Positions 21,278-31,539 of a stretch of 64,000 nucleotides of DNA are shown piece after piece. Source of the DNA: Diploptera punctata (taxonomy: Eukaryota; Arthropoda; Insecta; Blattodea; Blaberidae). The stretch is from contig JASPKZ010001233.1 of the NCBI GenBank assembly GCA_030220185.1, forward strand, positions 3,422,001 to 3,486,000. The letters are read 5' to 3'. The notes below the pieces were generated by a model. It searched no databases. It was not told the DNA's origin and saw only the letters and a program-made list of their open reading frames with translations. The stretch's first letter is position 1. Each line of letters opens with the position of its first letter. Position numbers and translations under genes: made by a program.

Positions 21278-24007
21278 ATGGCGCGTGAAAGCCTAGAAAA
21301 TTTAATCTTCGAACGTGAAGAGGAGTATGATCCATATTTTGAAGATGAATTGGACAGAAGGCGCCCTAGATGGATTAAAGAACGTTCTGAATACTTTGAA
21401 AATTACGACGACCTGGATTTTGTGACTCATTTTAGACTGTCGAAACCATCTGCTCTATCAGTACTTGATATGATAGAGAATCAACTAGAATTTCCAACAG
21501 ACAGGTAAGTTTAATGTAATATTGAAATTGTCTCCGTGTATGTATAATTCCACTTCATGCAGTGGAAAACGAAGTATACCATAGGTTCATAAATGTCACA
21601 ATATTTTAATGTAGTAAGCAAATTGGTATAAAATGATGAATGTTTAGGAAGTGTGTTATAACCTATGATTTTTTAACACCATATTTAACTATATACAATT
21701 TTATTCACATATTTAAAAGGCATTTTGGATATTCTGAATACATGATGTGAGAACTACTTTGAAAATTCTTGGGATATTAACATCCATTTCAAATAGACAG
21801 GAACGTTTAATTTATTATTGAAATTAGCTTTATCCGTGTATAATACAACCACTGTACACAATTAAATATGATACAGACCCCTAATTTATATATACACACG
21901 TACCAAGGCCCTACATACACATTTTAAATGAAGGTAGCCGATTGACACAAAATAAAATGAGGTTATGTAATATACTGTTAGCTTGTTATAAGTTTTCTGA
22001 AACATATATTTAATTACAGTCAAATATTTTAGAGATTGTTTATTTTTCTTCCTTTTTCAGTATTTGGGGTTTTAAATGTGTGAGTATATGTTCATTAAAA
22101 TTGCTTTTCAAGTAGTTCAATTATTCCATGTAGGCCTACAATACATGCAACTAATAATGAGTGAATCTATGCTAGAAATTTACTAATAACATACACAACA
22201 CAAAAAGAATAAAAATAAGGTTAGGGTGAGTTTCCTAGTTAACTATTATTAGTTGAAGCTAAACTATATTTGTACTTGGGGTTTTTGTTAAGAATAACAT
22301 ATGAATTATTCAGAATGGTACCCAACATTTATTACTATTTATTTTTATTAACATTTTGTAGTACCAGATGTTATAGCAATTTGAGCAATATGCTGCACAA
22401 TAATCTGCCTATCCATCTAGTATCAAATAAGATCTGACATTTTTCTCAAAACATGTTCCAGAACAGAATAATTATATATATATATATATATACCACAGTA
22501 AGCCTAGTTTTATCCTTATTTGCTTTTATCATTATAATTGTGTATTTTAGTTTTCCTATAAATAATTATTTCTGTCGAGTCTTAATACTGTGAACTGTAC
22601 TAAAAAGTAACTTGAAATATCAATTGCAGAATATAACATTTGAAAAAGAATTGTGATGAAATTTATTTGGATTGTAGCTTTACCATGAAAACAATTTGAA
22701 ATTTTGGCAGTTCAGTAGAATTATAGGAATTAAACTTAAAATAAAAAATGCTCGCTCTAACCTCTAACTATTCCACTGGGTGGAATTACTCAACTTGCAT
22801 GAGTTTGGCAGCATGAGATGTAATCAAAGTTAATCAAGAACTATCAAACACTTGGAAACGTGTGGCACATTCTAATAGGTGACAGATGTGTGCTACACTT
22901 TTATATGATTTTAACATGTGCAGAATAATATAAAACGTTCAGGCTACAGAATGACTAAGCATCATTCCCGCATAACATAAATGATTGATGTACTATGTTG
23001 ATTGCATAGCCTAAAATTTAATTATTGATAAAATAACAATTTCTGCTGTATACATTATGTTGGCTATTATGCTATACAAGTGCAACCATTTTATGTTTCT
23101 TTTTTTTTTTTTTTCAGAAATCAGGCAGTTTCACCTATTAATCAGCTGCTTCTAGCTTTGCGCTACTATGCAACTGGCAGCGATCAATTAAGTGTTGCTG
23201 ATTATACAGGAGTCAGCAAATCAACAGCCTCAAGAATCGTCCACCGAGTCAGTTGTGCGATAGCAAATTTGCGACATCAATTTATAAGATTACCGCAGAC
23301 AGCAAATTTGATTTTAGAAAACCAATTGAGTTTCTATCGAGTAGCTAGATTTCCAAAGGCTATAGGTGCAATGGACTGCACACATATAAGAATAAGATCT
23401 CCTGGGGGTGATGATGCAGAACGATTCAGGAATCGGAAAGGGTATTTCTCTTTAAATGTCCAGGCCATTTGCAATGCTAATATGGAATTCTGTGACATTG
23501 TTGCTAGATGGCCTGGAAGCAGCCATGACAGCACAATATTTAATAATTGTGTTTCAAAGAGCAAGATTTGAAGAGGGCTTATATGGAGATTCAGTTCTGC
23601 TCGTTGATGCAGGATATCCATGTAGGTCATATTTGATGCCTCCATTAGTTGCCCCTGCTTCGTTAGCAGAGAATCTTTACAATGAATCTCAGATCAGAAC
23701 GAGAAATGTTGTTGAGAGACTCTTCGGTTCTTGGAAGCGACGCTTTCCAGTACTTGCTGTTGGGATAAATGTAAAATTGGATAATGCATTTCCTATCATA
23801 GTGGCCACTGCTGTTCTGCATAACATTTTAAGACGTGCTGGTGAGGAATTGCCTCAGGATGACCCTAACTTGAATTTAGTTGCTCCTTGGAATGCATTAT
23901 TGGAGGAAGGGAATGTAAATCCCCAGGTTAATAATGATTTTTATGGAGTCAATGCTGCTGTAAGGCAGAGGCTCATTAATCAATATTTTCATAGCCTCAT
24001 AGAGTAG
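21278..24007 (+). pseudogene. Harbinger transposase (HARBI1-like DDE nuclease), two exons, one frameshift
   Basis: Exon 1 (21278-21504, MARESLENLIFEREEEYDP...) ends at the donor CAG|GTAAGT. Exon 2 starts at 23118 after a long pyrimidine tract and CAG, and the two join in phase to make an Arg codon. The N-terminal acidic part ending SVLDMIENQLEF is followed by a helix-turn-helix-like region (SVADYTGVSKSTASRIVHRV). Catalytic motifs visible are GAMDCTHIRI (first Asp), the WPGSSHDSTIF block, LLVDAGYPC (second Asp) and NVVERLFGSWKRRFP (Glu). A single extra base near 23559 (CAAAGAGCAAG) shifts the frame between the HDSTIF block and the second Asp; otherwise the frame runs to the TAG at 24005-24007. 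Length, about 370 residues, suits the family. The lesion may be real or an assembly error. Confidence 0.9.
21505..23117 (+). other. Intron of the Harbinger transposase
   Basis: GT at 21505 and AG at 23116-23117, with a tract of about 20 T before the acceptor. It is A+T-rich, with a (TA)n run at 22471-22492 and no nested element that I recognise. Confidence 0.75.
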
Positions 24008-24340
24008 ATATGGTAATCATTTATTAATAAAGTGGGTCTGTTGATCTTGCCTCATAAATTGTTGTGTATTTTGGACATGTTTCAATATTTTTGCATATTA
24101 TCTTCAACTTGGTACTGTGCAAGCATAATGAAACATCTCATGAGGTAAGATGAACTGACTCACCTTATTTATAAGAAGAACCTGGTAACATTACTTCATA
24201 TTGTAATTTATTAATATCACTTTTCATTTGGTTTACTTTAATAAGGGGCAGTTTCACTAAAGGGAATTAATTTATATTAAATTTGGTTCAAATTAATCTC
24301 AAAATTTTATTTGTGTCATATTATAATCTTTCATTTTCCA
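24008..24340. other. Harbinger 3' flank
   Basis: AATAAA occurs at 24025-24030, shortly after the stop codon, and could serve as the transposase polyadenylation signal. A GGGGCAGTTTCAC block near 24246 resembles the element's terminal repeat only loosely. Otherwise nothing is seen. Confidence 0.4.
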
Positions 24341-24645
24341 TGCCGTAGCCAAGTGGTTAAGGTAAAAGAGGCCTTGGTGCAGAGCTATGGGACTTGGACT
24401 GGTTTGGATCTCCATGGGGGGAAGATATTTTCTCAATGGAATTTCAGCCAGTATGGGATAGGTGTCCATTCCACATCTAGAGGAATTTGGGTACTGCAAT
24501 AAGTAGCAGTTCCAGGTTGAGAAAAGCAGCTGTAACGGCTGGGGGACCTGACATGCTGACATGTCACTCCTACACTGGCCTGTCATTAACACATGTGGAT
24601 GTTAAGCCAGCAGCTGGCTATAACCCAAGGGCATTCTACGCTCGT
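24341..24645 (+). mobile_element. tRNA-related SINE, family C
   Basis: It starts with an A-box-like GCCGTAGCCAAGTGGTTAAGG and has a weak B box GGTTTGGATCTCC 50 bases on. The body has a duplicated CTGACATG...CATGTCACTCC and a hairpin AGCCAGCAGCTGGCT. It is distinct from families A and B, and only one copy is in the window. Confidence 0.6.
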
Positions 24646-25212
24646 CATGCAACAAAGTTTTCTTTTTTTTTTTGCAATTTGTGTTTTTTTTATTAGTAGT
24701 TCCTAAGGAAAGATTGTGTAATTTTAAATTAAACATACAAAATAAAATGTAACATTGGAAGAGTGGTTCTGAGACATGAGAGTACAAAGTATAAAAACTG
24801 TAAGATATCAACCTGCAGAAAATTGTAATCGAGAACAAAATTTATGATATTCCAATAGTCATGTATTATAAAACAATGAATTACTTCCAAAATCTTGCAC
24901 ATTATGCTTAAATGTAAATAATGAGGCAATAAAGTGAGTTGGTTACGGACGTCATTTTTTTTAAATTTGAGGAATTGCCGTTCCAACAGTATGTCATATT
25001 TCCTGTAATAACAATATTATCACAAAATGAAATCAAATTTACAACTGCATTTCTGATATACAATATATATCAGGAAGTTTAACAATGTATTTGTATTGTT
25101 TCTTTCGTGGCATGAATGGCATGAATACGTCATTCACTTGTCATTTTCACAACAAACGAAAACTGCATTTCAGAATTCGAACATAAAAGTTGAACAACAA
25201 TGGTTCAAATGA
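24646..25212 (-). other. 3' flank of the Tc1-like element, limit unclear
   Basis: A+T-rich sequence with no recognisable frame. A terminal repeat matching the one at 26485-26515 should lie here if the Tc1-like element were complete, but I cannot find it. Confidence 0.35.
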
Positions 25213-26244
25213 TTAGTATGGGGTGTGATTACCCCTGACAGCTACACAAGACTCACATCGACGTGGCATGCTAGTGATGAGGTTGTTCAGGAGTTCGATG
25301 CTCAGCAAATTCCACTCCTCATGAAGAGCAATGTGAAGGTCTTGAAGTGTCCTCGGAGGAGGCTGACGAGATGCAATTTGTCTCCCTAAGGCATCCCATG
25401 CATGCTCTATAGGATTCATATCCGGAGACCTCGCTGGCCACTCCATACGCTGGATATCTTCCTCCTGAAGAAACTCATCCACCAGTTGTGACCTGTGAGG
25501 TCGGGCATTGTCATCCATGAATATGAATTCTGGACCCACAGCTCCCCTGAAAAGTCTTACATGAGGTTCCAGGATCTCTTCTCTATACCGCTGAGCATTA
25601 ACAGTGCCACCTGCGAAGATGTGAAGCTCTGTGCGTGCATTCATCATTATACCTCCCCATACCAGGAGACCACCGCCACCAAATGGATGTCTTTCCACGA
25701 TGTTCATGGGGTTGTAACGAGTTCCTTGCTCCCTCCAGATAGTCACGCGATGCGAATCACAGTTCAAGCTGAATCTGGACTCGTCTGTAAATAGCACGCT
25801 GCTCCACTGATTTAGAGTCCAGTCGCGATGTTCCTGACTCCACCGTAAACGTGCTCTCTTGTTATCAAGGGTGAGTGGGACGCACACTACAGGCCGCCTA
25901 GCATACAGACCAGCAGCTCTGAGTCTTCTATAGACAGTTTGTCTGGATACTCTGATACCTGAGGCGGCCACAAGTTCTGAACTCAGTTGTCTGGCAGACA
26001 TTGTTCGGTTTCTTCTTGCAGTTAACGCAAGATATCAATCCTGCTGAGGATTTGTAACTCTTGGAAGACCTCCCACTGGTCTTCGCCTAACGTCTCCGGT
26101 CTCTTGGAACCGTCGCCATAACCTAGATATAACATTTTGTGGCACATTAAGTGCTATGGAGACCTCAGTTTGTGTCTGTCCTGTTTCTAGCCGCCCAATA
26201 ATTCTACCCCGAAGCAGAGGGTCCAGATGTTGTCTTTGTGCCAT
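25213..26244 (-). pseudogene. Tc1-like transposase (DD34E) with one nonsense codon
   Basis: Minus-strand frame from ATG at 26244: an N-terminal paired-type helix-turn-helix (RGRIIGRLETGQTQTEVS..VISRLWRRFQETG), a second HTH region (SELVAASGIRVSRQTVYRRLRAAG), then the catalytic core with VLFTDESRF (first Asp), IFMDDNARPH (second Asp) and SPDMNPIEHAWD (Glu). I count 34 residues between the second Asp and the Glu, which places it in Tc1. The frame of about 343 codons is interrupted by one TGA at 26037-26035. The downstream reading (YLALTARRNRT then MSARQLS) stays in frame. Relatives usually have Arg there, so the stop looks like a C-to-T change in CGA. Otherwise the coding sequence is remarkably intact. 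Confidence 0.9.
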
Positions 26245-26484
26245 TTTACTGCAATCTGTTCTTACACTACATCTGATTATATCATAACTCTCTTTAAAAA
26301 TGAAGATTTATGGAACAGGGCTTAACTGCAACAATGCAATTTTCATTTATAATTGCTATTAATTTTTTCATTGTTGAAGAGATATTATAATTTAGTATGT
26401 AAACTAAACTAAATGTACTGAGAAACGTTTTGATAAATAATTTTTACTCCTTGCTCCTCTTTAAGCATTTTGATTTTCCGTTTT

Positions 26485-26517
26485 ACAAATTATCCTAAAC
26501 TTTTGGACACCAGTGTA
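26485..26517 (-). repeat. Terminal repeat of the Tc1-like element
   Basis: Reading inward from the right it starts CACTGGTGTCCAAAAGTTTAG, adjoining a TA dinucleotide (26516-26517), the Tc1/mariner target. The matching left copy was not found, so the element appears truncated on its transposase 3' side. Confidence 0.7.
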
Positions 26518-26719
26518 AATGTTCCTGAGTCTTATTGTTTTGCAGTTTGTTGTATCTGATAGAAACTATAAGATATTTGAAGCAGTAAATAATAAGAGTT
26601 TATTTATATGAATTATTGTATAATTTTGAAAAATATTAAATAAAATATAATTTCAAAATAATTACTTCTATGTGTTACCCACTAGTGTTTTCAAGTCATT
26701 TTCAAACATATTCCTGTAT

Positions 26720-26912
26720 TTAATGTTTTATTTTAGGAAGTAATATTTTGAGGTTCTTTTAATTAAATTATTTGGAGTCTGTTCATCTTAACTCAATATT
26801 AATGTTGATTTGTTCTTGAACATGTTTCGATTATAGCATATCAATGATTATGATATAAGCGAAACATGTTCAAGATAATCAACATTAATATTGACTCCAA
26901 ATAATTTAATTA
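26720..26912. mobile_element. 193 bp palindromic insertion (FB1) with GAAAC core
   Basis: Twelve-base repeats ATATTCCTGTAT flank it (26708-26719 and 26913-26924). The arms are reverse complements: AATTAAATTATTTGGAGTC, TTAATGTTGATT and CTTGAACATGTTTCG against CGAAACATGTTCAAG. The centre around 26840-26868 holds ATATC..GATAT before CGAAAC. It resembles FB2 (40520-40770) and FB3 (60891-61147) in size, layout and core but not in arm sequence. Confidence 0.65.
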
Positions 26913-27107
26913 ATATTCCTGTATGTTACGTTGGAGACTATCTTTTCTTGAGGAAATGCAGTGATGGAATTGAAGACTATAGGGAAAAAGAGAGGTAAGT
27001 CAGTAAATGTGATAAAAAAAAATCAGTTAAGGGCACATTCATATAGCTTGAGCAGTGAATTTTATATGGGCTAAATTATGGAGCAAAAGTAAGGCTAGTC
27101 ACTGAGA

Positions 27108-27405
27108 TTTTTTTTTTTTGCAAATGCCCCAGGTTGCCCTTCGACATTCCTGGTGTTCCCTCCTGGCATGGCATACTTGTAACCCACTTCTGAGGTTGGG
27201 GCGCCTGGAAGCCAGGGTTACATTGCCCCGATGATATGATGGATGATGATAGTGGTGCACCAGGAGAGTCCCTAATCCCAAGCTTAATCTAAGATGAATA
27301 TGAATACAATGATTTCGATGGCCATATGATTTCGGGGACCGTTTGGGTCTTACAGGTGAGGAAAAACCCAGAAAAACTGTCCCGACCGGGGATCGAACCC
27401 AAGGC
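27108..27405 (-). mobile_element. SINE family A (tail A2), 5'-truncated
   Basis: On the minus strand it begins inside the B box (GGTTCGATCCCCGGTCGGGAC) and carries tail A2: CATCATATCATCGGGGCAAT, GCGCCCCAACCTCAG and an A-rich end. The same tail follows the host SINE at 30919-31128 but not the A1 copies. Confidence 0.8.
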
Positions 27406-27894
27406 CCATTTGATAGTGAAAAAAAAGGTAAGTCTATAGTGAACAGGGGAAAAGGAAAGCAAGTCATTTTAATCTAACTGTTGCAGTGCAGGTGTAGAGT
27501 AATAGAACTGGATTTATTCAATATTGGTCTTATTTGGGAGGAGAATTACATGTACACTATTTTTTCATTGTATTGCTTCATATGTTGTTTTACTAGTAAT
27601 ATTGTGCGAGAAAAGTGAAAACTGGAATCACATACATTCAAAATGAATGAGTATGATCAATAACTGTGTATCTTATGAAAGCTGTAAGAAGAGAAAGAGT
27701 TTTTGGCAGGATGAAAGATACTAACAAAAAATTGAGAGCTCAGATTCATGAAACTGGAGACTCCTGTAATTGTAGGTTAAAATATTTAAAACGTATTGAT
27801 GTAAATCAGCAAAATAAATGAATCAACAAATTCAAAATTTACAATGTTAGAGGCACAATCTTTATATATATTAAAATTAATGTTGGGAAGTAAA
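27406..27894. other. Unassigned sequence inside the Harbinger element
   Basis: No exon or repeat is recognised in this A+T-rich stretch. Confidence 0.4.
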
Positions 27895-28590
27895 CATTAT
27901 GAGCTTATATCATTAATAGTGAGTGGAGAACATATTTTTAATAACTCACGTCATACAATTTCAAATTTATTTGATTTAAGTCCATTGGTTTCGAATGAAT
28001 TTTTCATTCATCTTCAGTTTATTTTCATGACACCAACTGTTGAAATTCTATGTTTGTTGATTTCACCATGGTTACCTCTAACGCTGCCATCTTTTGGTTG
28101 GCTTTATAAATTTTGAAATAAAATTTTTTTCTATAGGAATATCAAAATTCATTGATCAATATTTATTCTTTTGAATGAATATCTTCTCCCAAACTGTTAA
28201 TTCTAATAGTTTATCCAATTGTTTCAAAAGTTTTGCATCTCTATTAATTTTATGATGTTCTAATAAACTATGTGCAGCAATTGCTGATTTTTCAATTTCA
28301 CAATTTGAAACAATTGGATAAACCATTAGAATGAACAGTTTGGGAGAAGATATTCATTCAAAAGAATAAATATCGATCAATGAATTTTGATATTCCTATA
28401 GAAAAAAATGTATAATGCCAACCAAATATGGCAGAATTAGAGAATTGGTGAAATCAACAACTGAAAATAAACTGAAGATGAATGAAAAATTCATTCAAAA
28501 CCAATGGTCTTAAATCAAATAAATTTGAAATTGTATGAGGTGAGTTATTAAAAATATGTTCTCCACTCACTATTAACTTTATATATATGT
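27895..28590. mobile_element. Penelope-like 3' ends as an inverted pair
   Basis: Left arm (minus) 27917-28230 and right arm (plus) 28308-28580 are reverse complements. The unpaired centre 28231-28307 matches the GIY-YIG C-terminal coding region at 58745-58830 (AAACTATG.GC.GCAATTGC.GATTTTTCAATTTCAC). Each arm ends in the Penelope 3' module: CTGAAGATGAATGA, then TTCATTC and (left arm) GAAACCAATGG, then GTGAG. The two arms differ in one diagnostic base (CGAAAC versus CAAAAC). Confidence 0.7.
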
Positions 28591-28639
28591 TTGGTCCCAC
28601 AATATTAAACAGAGGAGGCCAAAATAAATGAAGATGATG

Positions 28640-29640
28640 CTCTCCTTCGTAGTAAAGTTTCAGATACAAGGTAAGAATTTCAGATGAAAATTATGCAAAT
28701 GAAATAAAGATATATGTAAAAAAGTTTTCAGGTTTATAAATGCCATTTCAAAATAGAGAATTGAAAATATCCGAAAATCTATAAATACTAATGCAGAGAT
28801 AGGCAAGGATATGTAAGGCAAACACACCAACAGGCAGACCAAATTGTCCAAAACTGGTTATGGAACACACATCATTTAAGGGTCCTGAAAGCCATTATAG
28901 CATAAAGAAAACAGAAGTTGTATTTACCTGGGGAACTGTGTATTTTTAACAACGTATAACATGTATAAAGACAATTATTCTGAAAACTTTATATCTTCTG
29001 AAATGTATTAAACCATTTTCATAACACAGTTCAACATTTAATTTGGATACCCCAGAAACGATTCGTATAGTATCTGTGATGAATTTACTGCTAATAAGAA
29101 GTCGCTCCTGTTCAGTTAAGTACCATTGCAAATGAAGAGATGAGGCTGGAGAGGTAATGTATCTTGAAACTGAAAACAAGGTTCACATAGCAAGAACTGA
29201 GATTATTTATAACGGCCAGAGGGAAGCATGGAAGAGAAGTACTAAATTTATTTCCATGGATTTTCAGAAAAATCTCCCCTGTCCAAACATCATATATTAC
29301 AAGCAACGATTTAGCTACTTTTCTTTCAACATTCAAAAGTTGTTTGATAACAAGGTCATTTTCTATATTTATTCTGAAACTCATGGTAGGAAAGGAGCCA
29401 ATAAGGTAACTTCATTTCTTATTAATCAGTATATTACAAACATCCTTAACCCAAAAATCTAGTAGTTAAATATATTCTGTGAATCTGCAGGAGGGCAAAT
29501 AAAAATTACATGCTCTTTAGATATTTACACTACATTGTTCATGAGAAGACACATTTGCAGTCAGTTCTTGTCACATTCCCAATAAGTGGACCTACATACC
29601 TAGAATGTGACAAGGGTATGGGTCTGATAAAGTCAAACAT
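28640..29640 (+). pseudogene. Decayed transposase-like gene (ESHYS / DSAGGQNK type)
   Basis: Pieces in shifting frames read RPNCPKLVMEHTSFKGPESHYS (28838-28903), FGYPRNDSYSICDEFTANKKS (about 29040-29105), HIARTEIIYNGQREAWKRS..., YYKQRFSYFSFNIQKL, FYIYSETHGRKGANKV (29157-29462) and FCESAGGQIKI (about 29473-29505). The order (ESHYS, a C..C metal-binding-like pair, a YSFNIH strand, an acidic YxxSET, then CDSAGGQN) fits an arthropod-wide uncharacterised family that I recall as often repeated in insect genomes and carrying a DUF7869-like domain. That name is from memory. Several stops and frameshifts make it non-coding. Confidence 0.45.
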
Positions 29641-29796
29641 TTTTAGTGAAATTCGTTAAGACTGGGTTGCAGTATTCCAAAGTGCAACAATGAAAATAAT
29701 GAATATATGTAAGACAAAAAGAAAACTCTCACTGTTCTTATAATAGGTCCAGGGGAACAACCAAAAAAATTGAGCTTCCCAAGATCTACTCCAAGT

Positions 29797-29944
29797 TTCT
29801 TCTTCTTCTTCTTCCTTCCAAGTATTAGGCCAAGGCCTGTTACGATCCTATAGAAAATTTTCCCTCCAGCGTTTGAGGGAAATTCTCGTATAAGACTTGA
29901 AAGCATAATAATAGTCCCTTCGATTGGTTGCTGGCCAAAGGAAG
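29797..29944 (-). mobile_element. Short SINE-like repeat, family D
   Basis: On the minus strand it reads CCAGCAACCAATCG... to GGATCGTAACAGGCC, TGGCCTAATACTTGGAAGGA and (GAA)n. It is the second copy of the insertion at 15668-15807. It has a trinucleotide tail, as that copy does, but of different sequence. Confidence 0.65.
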
Positions 29945-30897
29945 GATACTCCAAGTTTTACAAATTAAACTAATCTGTTCCATCACAAGTTCATCCGCAG
30001 ACAGGACGTTCCTATATTATGATTACACCTGAATAACCATGAAGCACAAAGGTTTGTAATCTAGCAATTCTATGCATTGAGAGGGAGAAATGTTGGAATT
30101 TTTTTTAAGGACCTCTCATCAGATTTGTTGCTTAATGGCTCCAAATCACCTTATATATATAACATGGCTTGCATTATCATAATCATTTTGCATGTTATTA
30201 AATAATTCTTCCAAGAATGAGAGTTTACAGCAGCAACATTTTCAGGAGATGGATTAGATACTTTGTAAACACTGTAATACATGGTCCCAACCAAAATAAT
30301 TGCTCTTCTTATACCATTAAAATGGCTTGTTCCATGAAAACTTTTACATAACCCAAATATACTAAAGCATTCCAATAATGATGATGATGATGATGATAAT
30401 ACACTACCATATTATATTAATGTAAAAGTGTTTTTAAATCAATCATTAGGTTAATTTAAAAACAGGCCTAATCAAGAAAAAATATTTTTCGTCGTTACGC
30501 ATGTTTTATGGATAGTTTCTTATTTCCTATAGTTTCAACGTTTCTATATTAATTCTATTATAGTTTTGAAAATCTTTCGTTGGACATGTTCTTTATTTCT
30601 GGCAAATTTTCCACGTGTACTAATATACGTGATCTGTGGAACGTGTTTGTGTTGGTTCAATGTGTTTATTTAGGTTTCTATGGTAACGCGATAAGTAACA
30701 ACCAATAGCATTTCTTTCCCCTCCTACAAATTTGTTCCGCTTGAATATGAGGTATGAGAAATATACGATTCAAAATAATTTTAACGGTAAACCGCCCGTT
30801 TGTTTACGTCGGTGTTATATGGCGTGGTGAAACGCAAACACGCTTAGTTATTTTTAACCCGGTTATGTAACTCGTCGTGAAGTTTAAATTTCACCGA
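29945..30897. other. Right-hand part of the Harbinger element, no gene recognised
   Basis: A (GAT)n run lies at 30377-30396. A 74-residue minus-strand frame at 30151-30375 (contains VSNPSPENVAAVNSHSWKNYL) looks more protein-like than its surroundings but matches nothing I know. The second Harbinger ORF, if it survives, would be expected in this element. The last 130 bases before the terminal repeat are comparatively G+C-rich, as are the first 170 at the left end. Confidence 0.35.
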
Positions 30898-30918
30898 TGT
30901 TGGTGAAACCGGCCCTAA

Positions 30919-31128
30919 GACATGTCAGGTTACTTTCCAAACGGTCCCCGAACATCATCTGGCCATCGTTATCACCAATATTATATTCACCTCATTAGAT
31001 TAAGTTCAGGTTTAAGGCCTCTCCTGGCGCATCATTACCCATCGTCATCGCCCATTATATCATTTAGGCAGCGTAACCCTGCCTTCCTGGCGCCCCAACC
31101 TCAAGTGGGTATAAATACGCCAATGTCA
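30919..31128 (+). mobile_element. SINE family A (tail A2), 3' part
   Basis: It resumes at GACATGTCAGG after the Harbinger element and carries tail A2 (CCTCTCCTGGCGC, CAGCGTAACCCTGCC, GCGCCCCAACCTCAAG). The 5' part is at 20957-21073. Confidence 0.85.
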
Positions 31129-31539
31129 GGAGAGAATACCTAAAATGTTGAATGAAAAACAGGTGGCATTGAACAAAAAAAATTGAGTAATTTTGGATAA
31201 ATATTCTTTTAAATAAATGTTCTAATCATTTATTCGTACTCTGCCGAGATCTCTTAAAGACAGAAAGGGTAATTCCGATTTCTTTTTCATGTTTTTGACA
31301 GTAGTACTGGGGGTTAAAAGTACGCACTTAAGGTAATTTGTTCAAAATATTTATTTTATTGCATGGTACAAATAAGTTACTTACACCATAAGTTGAAGTA
31401 TTCCTTCTGCTTTAAAATTACATAAATAAAGTTTTTAAAAGTTAAAAAGAATAGCCGATATAAATGTTTAATCAAACAAGTGTAATTGCATACTCTAGGA
31501 CACACAGGCGGCTAAAGAGTACTACATTGTGTGGGCAAA

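Larger units (their letters stand above)
21074..30915 (+). mobile_element. PIF/Harbinger transposon, 9842 bp with nested insertions
   Basis: Both ends carry the same terminal inverted repeat GGGCCGGTTTCACCAACA, and both flanks carry TAA (21071-21073 and 30916-30918), the three-base target duplication typical of PIF/Harbinger. Removing the element and one TAA rejoins a SINE A in register (CTCACCTATAAGACATGTCAGG). The HARBI1-like transposase lies near the left end. The remainder has been enlarged by a SINE C, a Tc1-like element, a palindromic insertion, a SINE A, a Penelope palindrome, a transposase-like pseudogene and a SINE D. The second Harbinger protein (Myb/SANT-like) was not recognised. 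Confidence 0.9.

Noticed and set aside
24246..24262. Internal Harbinger end (GGGGCAGTTTCAC)
   Set aside because: Only about 12 of 18 bases resemble the terminal repeat, and no TAA duplication or partner was found.
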